DNA of 10,754 bases from an uncultured Helicobacter sp. (GTDB lineage Bacteria > Campylobacterota > Campylobacteria > Campylobacterales > Helicobacteraceae). This document shows positions 7,784 through 10,754 of the stretch, one piece after another. The stretch spans positions 1 through 10,754 of the forward strand of contig CALVAF010000076.1 of assembly GCA_944325475.1 (NCBI GenBank), read 5' to 3'. Both the position numbers and the translations under genes were made by a program. How positions within the stretch are numbered: the first letter of the stretch is position 1; each line of letters opens with the position of its first letter. The notes under the pieces were generated by a model, which ran no database searches, had not been told where the DNA came from, and saw only the letters and a program-made list of their open reading frames with translations.

Positions 7784-7860
7784 TGGTGTCCACGATGCGA
7801 TTCGAACGCATGACCTCACGATTAGGAATCGTGTGCTCTATCCAGCTGAGCTACGAGGAC
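7784..7860 (-). tRNA. tRNA-Arg (anticodon CCT)
   Basis: A full cloverleaf can be folded on the - strand, including an encoded 3' CCA (77 bases). The D stem is GCTC/GAGC, the anticodon stem CACGA/TCGTG encloses the loop TTCCTAA with anticodon CCT reading AGG, and the T arm is ATGCG-TTCGAAT-CGCAT. The acceptor stem is GTCCTCG with CGTGGAC, which pairs except at the fifth base pair, where T faces T. Discriminator base is A. It lies 50 bases downstream of hup, behind the hup terminator, and 27 bases upstream of the SIMPL-domain gene. It may be transcribed by read-through from hup or from a promoter I cannot identify with confidence. Confidence 0.93.
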
Positions 7861-7870
7861 AAAGGGGGGT

Positions 7871-7900
7871 AATAAAAAGCCCTCAAAAAAAGAGGGCTAA
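7871..7900 (-). terminator. Intrinsic terminator of hup
   Basis: On the - strand a perfect seven-pair stem, AGCCCTC with GAGGGCT (+ strand arms 7878-7884 and 7892-7898), encloses a seven-T loop and is followed by TTTTATT. It starts 12 bases after the hup stop codon and separates hup from the tRNA-Arg. On the + strand the hairpin is followed by no T-run, so it should act only for hup. Confidence 0.85.
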
Positions 7901-7910
7901 ATTGAAGAAG

Positions 7911-8201
7911 TTATTTTTTTGCAGCAGCAACAGCGTCTTTAAAGCCTTTACCAGATTTAAATTTTGGAACATACTTATCTTTTGTTTTATATTTTTTAGT
8001 TGTCCCCGGAACTGTTCCTTCTTTTCCTTTTTGAAGCACAGTTTCAAATTTACCAAAACCTACAAGCTCAACGCTTCCATCTTTTTTTGACAATGCTTTT
8101 TCAATGGCTGCAGTGAATGCAACAATCGCTTTTTCAGCCTCCTTTTTTGTTTCATACTCACCGACTTGTTTTACTAAATCAACAAATTCTGATTTGTTCA
8201 T
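7911..8201 (-). CDS. hup: DNA-binding protein HU
   Basis: This 96-residue histone-like protein binds and bends DNA as a dimer and organises the nucleoid. The N-terminal 'MNKSEFVDLVK' helix, the core motif 'ELVGFGKFE' at 45-53, the DNA-binding arm with 'VPGT' (intercalating Pro65, in place of the usual NPxTG) and 'VPKFKSGKGFKDAV' at 78-91 are in canonical order. The arm sequence 'QKGKEG' is the form I recall from Helicobacter and Campylobacter HU. The start is fixed by a strong GGAGGT at 8210-8215 (- strand). A promoter lies just upstream and an intrinsic terminator downstream, so hup is probably its own transcription unit. The C terminus ends in lysines from an A-rich tract. Confidence 0.96.
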   Translation of the reverse strand: MNKSEFVDLVKQVGEYETKKEAEKAIVAFTAAIEKALSKKDGSVELVGFGKFETVLQKGKEGTVPGTTKKYKTKDKYVPKFKSGKGFKDAVAAAKK

Positions 8202-8239
8202 CTTTTGGAAACCTCCGTATTTTTATTTTGAACGCCATT

Positions 8240-8267
8240 ATTGTAGCATAAAATCTCGGTTTTGCAA
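8240..8267 (-). promoter_or_regulatory. Probable sigma-70 promoter of hup
   Basis: On the - strand TTGCAA (8262-8267) and TACAAT (8240-8245) are separated by 16 bases, and TG at 8247-8248 gives an extended -10. This predicts a transcript start near 8233, a leader of about 32 bases and the GGAGGT ribosome-binding site inside it. Confidence 0.65.
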
Positions 8268-8416
8268 GACTTTTAGCTCAAAAAATAAGTATTTTATGCG
8301 TATTTTATTTGGTTTTTTACTTCAATAAAGTCTTTTTTGCTTAAAGAGACCTAGCAAACTCATAAAAAAGCTAATTATTCCAAAATAAATAAAGCGTAAA
8401 ATTAGATTTATTAAGG

Positions 8417-8432
8417 TTTTTTTGAATAGAAT
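8417..8432 (+). promoter_or_regulatory. Probable promoter of the gap-pgi unit
   Basis: TAGAAT at 8427-8432 is preceded by a run of seven T at 8417-8423. This fits the epsilonproteobacterial sigma-70 pattern, where a T-rich block commonly replaces a clear -35. A start near 8439 would give a leader of about 30 bases carrying AAGGAG at 8459-8464 before the gap ATG. A second TATAGA at 8452-8457 is too close to the start codon to be the main -10. The rest of the intergenic stretch 8268-8416 is AT-rich, and I see no gene, RNA or clear operator in it. Confidence 0.5.
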
Positions 8433-8469
8433 TTAGCAAAAATTCTTGATGTATAGATAAGGAGATTTT

Positions 8470-9465
8470 ATGGCAATTAAAGTAGCGGTAAATGGGACAG
8501 GCAGAATCGGATTGTGCGTTTGCAAGATTCTTGGAGAACGCGATGATTTAGAGTTAGTCGCCATCAACACCACCATGCCTATTGATACTTTAATTCATCT
8601 TTTGAAATATGATTCCGTGCATCAAAGCAGCAAAATCACTAAAATAAACGAAAATCAAATCCACATCGGCAAACAAAAAAATATCCAAATTATCAGTACG
8701 CGCGACCCCAAAGAGACGCATTTTGGCAAATATGGTGCTGAAATTGTTATAGAATGCACTGGTACTTTTAATGACCTTAACAAAGCCTCCGCACACCTCT
8801 ATAATGGAATCAAACGCGTTGTGATTTCTGCCCCTGCAACAGACACTCCAACCTTTGTCTATGGTGTCAATCATTTAAATTATGCTAATCAGTCAGTCAT
8901 CTCCAATGCTAGCTGCACCACAAACGCCCTAGCCCCACTCACTAAAGTCTTGCACGAAAATTTCACCATTTTAAGCGGCTTGATGACAACTATCCACAGC
9001 TACACAAACGACCAAAATCTCCTTGATTCCAAACATAAAGACTTACGCCGTGCAAGGGCAGCAGCGCTTAATATGATTCCCACTTCCACCGGTGCAGCAA
9101 AGGCTATTGGGCTTGTGATGCCAGAACTCAAAGGCAAACTCAATGGATTTGCCGTGCGCGTCCCAACCCCAGATGTTAGCCTAGTAGATTTAACTTGTGT
9201 CATCAAAAAACCTGCCACCAAAGAATCCATTAATGAGACTTTCAAAAAAGCCTCTATGGAATCCATGAAAAATTTGATTTTTATCGATGAAGAAAAACTT
9301 GTCTCAAGCGACTTTATTGGCTCTTCTTATAGTGCGATTTTTATCCCCGATTGCACCACAATTGTTAATGACAATCAAGTTAAAATCGTTGCGTGGTATG
9401 ACAATGAATGGGGTTATTCTACGCGCCTTGTAGATATGACGCATTTCATTGGGCAGTCTCTATGA
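8470..9465 (+). CDS. gap: Glyceraldehyde-3-phosphate dehydrogenase
   Basis: The 331-residue enzyme interconverts glyceraldehyde-3-phosphate and 1,3-bisphosphoglycerate in the cytosol. In Helicobacter-type metabolism it may work largely in the gluconeogenic direction. The N-terminal Rossmann motif 'NGTGRIG' is at 8-14, the catalytic Cys149 sits in 'SNASCTTN', and the partner His176 in 'TTIHSYTNDQ'. 'IPTSTGAAKAIG' (203-214) and 'WYDNEWGYS' near the C terminus are also canonical. At the end of the second Rossmann strand, where NAD-specific enzymes carry Asp ('INDL'), this protein reads 'AINTTMP', so dual or NADP use is possible. AAGGAG at 8459-8464 fixes the ATG. The last four bases overlap the pgi start (ATGA), implying translational coupling. 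The protein is close to H. pylori Gap as I remember it. Confidence 0.95.
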   Translation: MAIKVAVNGTGRIGLCVCKILGERDDLELVAINTTMPIDTLIHLLKYDSVHQSSKITKINENQIHIGKQKNIQIISTRDPKETHFGKYGAEIVIECTGTFNDLNKASAHLYNGIKRVVISAPATDTPTFVYGVNHLNYANQSVISNASCTTNALAPLTKVLHENFTILSGLMTTIHSYTNDQNLLDSKHKDLRRARAAALNMIPTSTGAAKAIGLVMPELKGKLNGFAVRVPTPDVSLVDLTCVIKKPATKESINETFKKASMESMKNLIFIDEEKLVSSDFIGSSYSAIFIPDCTTIVNDNQVKIVAWYDNEWGYSTRLVDMTHFIGQSL

Positions 9466-10682
9466 TTTGCCTAGAAAACACCTACCCAAACTCGCCTCAT
9501 TATGATTCTAGCCTTCTAACTCAAGAATCACTGCAAAACCATTTCCAAAAGATTCTAGCTGAAAAAGAAAATGGAGTGAGTGGGTATTATGATTTACCCT
9601 TTAAAGAAAATACAGATATTTTTACTTATCTTAGAGAAAATCACTGCTTTTTAGACAATCTCAAAAACCTCGTCATCATAGGAATTGGTGGTAGCTCACT
9701 TGGCACAAAAGCCATCGAGGCACTCCTCTCACACCAACACAACCGCAGACGGCTAAAACTACGCTTTTTAGAACACACCGACCCCATTATGATTCACAAA
9801 GAACTCAAAGGCACAAAATGGGAAGAATCACTTTTCATCGTCATCTCAAAATCTGGATTAACCATCGAAACCACTTCTTTGTTTAAATATGTTTTAGCCC
9901 ATTTCAAACTTCTAGAACCACAAAGAAAAAAACATCTCCTTACTATCAGTAATGAAAATTCTCCACTTTTTCATTGGAGCAAAGAAGAGCAGATTCAAAA
10001 CTTTACCATAAAGCCAAATATCGGTGGGCGATTCTCCGTGCTTAGCACGATAGGGCTACTCCCACTTGGAATCTTAGGCTACAACCTCCAAAGCCTCCTT
10101 AAAGGAGCACAAAATATGAGTCGCTATTTCTTTCAAAATCCGACTAATGAGATTCTCAAAAAAGCAGTTTTTCTCGTGCATTGTGAGACTCATTACCCTA
10201 TTAATGTGCTTTTTTCTTACAGCAGCGTTTTTCGGCATTTTAACACTTGGTATGTGCAATTGTGGGGGGAATCTCTAGGTAAGCTTGATTCTAAAGGACA
10301 AAAGAGAGGTTTGACACCCATTGCACTCATTGGCAGTATCGACCAACATTCCTTTTTGCAGCTAATTATGCAAGGACCACAAAACAAAAGTGTTACTTTT
10401 TTGAGCATTGAAAAATTTTCCCAAAGACCCCTTTATATCCCCAATATTTGCTTAAAAGGGCTCGAATCAACAGACTTTGTCAATGGAACTTCTTTTAACA
10501 AACTCTTGCAGCTACAATGCCTCTCCACCAAAGAAAGCATGATTGCAGAAAATGTCCCTACTGATTCTATCACTCTAGATCTTTTGTGTGAAGAGAGTGT
10601 TGGGGAACTGATTTTCTATTATGAACTCCTCACTTCTTGTGTGGGGATATTGTTACAAATTAATACATATGACCAACCCTGA
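9462..10682 (+). CDS. pgi: Glucose-6-phosphate isomerase, short form, probably C-terminally truncated
   Basis: Pgi interconverts glucose-6-phosphate and fructose-6-phosphate. With the ATG at 9462 it has 406 residues, the short form known from Campylobacterota. Landmarks: 'IGIGGSSLGTKA' at 73-84, the phosphate-binding 'SKSGLTIETT' at 129-138, 'GGRFSVLSTIGLLPLG' at 188-203, 'QLWGESLGK' with catalytic Glu270, and 'GSIDQHSFLQ' with His296. An upstream in-frame ATG at 9408 lies inside gap; the ATGA overlap with the gap stop is the natural start. The C terminus is odd: the frame stops by TGA inside the family motif 'DQPGVE', directly after 'YDQP'. Codons beyond the stop read V, K, stop, K, K, K, I, L, R, E, K, F in the same frame, resembling the missing tail, up to a TAA at 10728-10730. 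The lost Lys of the 'GVE.GK' motif is an active-site residue in known isomerases, so activity is uncertain. Confidence 0.9.
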   Translation: MICLENTYPNSPHYDSSLLTQESLQNHFQKILAEKENGVSGYYDLPFKENTDIFTYLRENHCFLDNLKNLVIIGIGGSSLGTKAIEALLSHQHNRRRLKLRFLEHTDPIMIHKELKGTKWEESLFIVISKSGLTIETTSLFKYVLAHFKLLEPQRKKHLLTISNENSPLFHWSKEEQIQNFTIKPNIGGRFSVLSTIGLLPLGILGYNLQSLLKGAQNMSRYFFQNPTNEILKKAVFLVHCETHYPINVLFSYSSVFRHFNTWYVQLWGESLGKLDSKGQKRGLTPIALIGSIDQHSFLQLIMQGPQNKSVTFLSIEKFSQRPLYIPNICLKGLESTDFVNGTSFNKLLQLQCLSTKESMIAENVPTDSITLDLLCEESVGELIFYYELLTSCVGILLQINTYDQP

Positions 10683-10708
10683 GTAAAATAAAAAAAAAAG
10701 ATACTAAG

Positions 10709-10754
10709 AGAAAAATTTACACATATTTAAATTTTTCTTCACTTTTTGTTTTGA
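10709..10754 (+). terminator. Possible weak terminator after pgi
   Basis: A ten-pair stem, AGAAAAATTT (10709-10718) with AAATTTTTCT (10729-10738) around a ten-base loop, is followed by CACTTTTTGTTTT. It is almost entirely A-T, so it would be a weak hairpin. Its left arm also covers what looks like the residual coding tail of pgi. I give it low confidence. Confidence 0.3.

Noticed and set aside
7757..7819. N-terminal extension of the SIMPL frame by 21 residues
   Set aside because: It would begin inside the tRNA-Arg gene. The ATG at 7756 has a plausible ribosome-binding site and starts just before the membrane anchor.
7662..8090. Open + strand frame of 142 codons across the tRNA and hup region
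   Set aside because: It runs antisense to the SIMPL N terminus, the tRNA-Arg and most of hup, has low-complexity Lys/Phe/Ser composition and no ribosome-binding site.
8289..8310. Short direct repeat of TATTTTAT in the hup-gap intergenic region
   Set aside because: Two copies of an eight-base AT-rich word are expected by chance in such DNA. I see no palindrome or known operator such as a Fur box.
9408..9461. N-terminal extension of pgi by 18 residues
   Set aside because: It is read inside the conserved 'WYDNEWGYS' region of gap in another frame; the ATGA overlap start fits the known 406-residue length.
10690..10699. A10 tract after the pgi stop as a phase-variation switch
   Set aside because: The TGA at 10680 precedes the tract, so changes in its length could not restore the pgi frame.

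Overview
The window looks like chromosomal DNA of a Campylobacterota bacterium, most likely a Helicobacter, possibly of the enterohepatic group. It is AT-rich and tightly packed with very short intergenic gaps. It carries an aminofutalosine deaminase (futalosine menaquinone pathway), a short glucose-6-phosphate isomerase of about 406 residues, an HU with the Helicobacter-like 'QKGKEG' arm, and a GAPDH that closely resembles the H. pylori enzyme as I remember it. The coaD-tmk-comF order is also the one I recall from H. pylori. The genus call is an inference from remembered protein families, not from a database search.

Positions 1-7069 hold one co-directional, operon-like run on the + strand: a 5'-truncated dihydroorotase-like pseudoenzyme, a MscS-type mechanosensitive channel, aminofutalosine deaminase, a phosphomannomutase/phosphoglucomutase, the catalytic class II dihydroorotase pyrC, coaD, tmk and a ComF-family phosphoribosyltransferase. 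Gaps range from 9 bases to a 17-base overlap, and I see no internal terminator. The products serve pyrimidine synthesis, menaquinone synthesis, CoA synthesis, dTTP synthesis, sugar phosphates for the cell surface and osmotic protection. This is a set of housekeeping genes rather than a dedicated system.

Positions 7053-8201 are on the - strand: a SIMPL-domain membrane-anchored protein that is broken by frameshift(s), a tRNA-Arg(CCT), and the nucleoid protein HU with a clear intrinsic terminator. The broken SIMPL gene converges on comF. Positions 8202-8469 are a divergent intergenic region with promoters for hup (- strand) and gap (+ strand).

Positions 8470-10754 are a + strand pair, gap and pgi, whose coding regions overlap by four bases. 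Both enzymes serve gluconeogenesis or the hexose-triose interconversion. The pgi frame stops inside the conserved C-terminal 'DQPGVE' motif, and recognisable tail codons continue in the same frame behind the stop.

I found no previously undescribed system, mobile element or CRISPR array. The points that deserve a second look are the probable two frameshifts in the SIMPL gene, the truncated pgi tail, a U-U mismatch in the tRNA-Arg acceptor stem, the loss of catalytic residues in the first dihydroorotase-like gene, and the missing NAD-selecting aspartate in GAPDH. The SIMPL, tRNA and pgi anomalies all lie in the right third of the window, so a local sequence-quality problem must be considered beside real gene decay.
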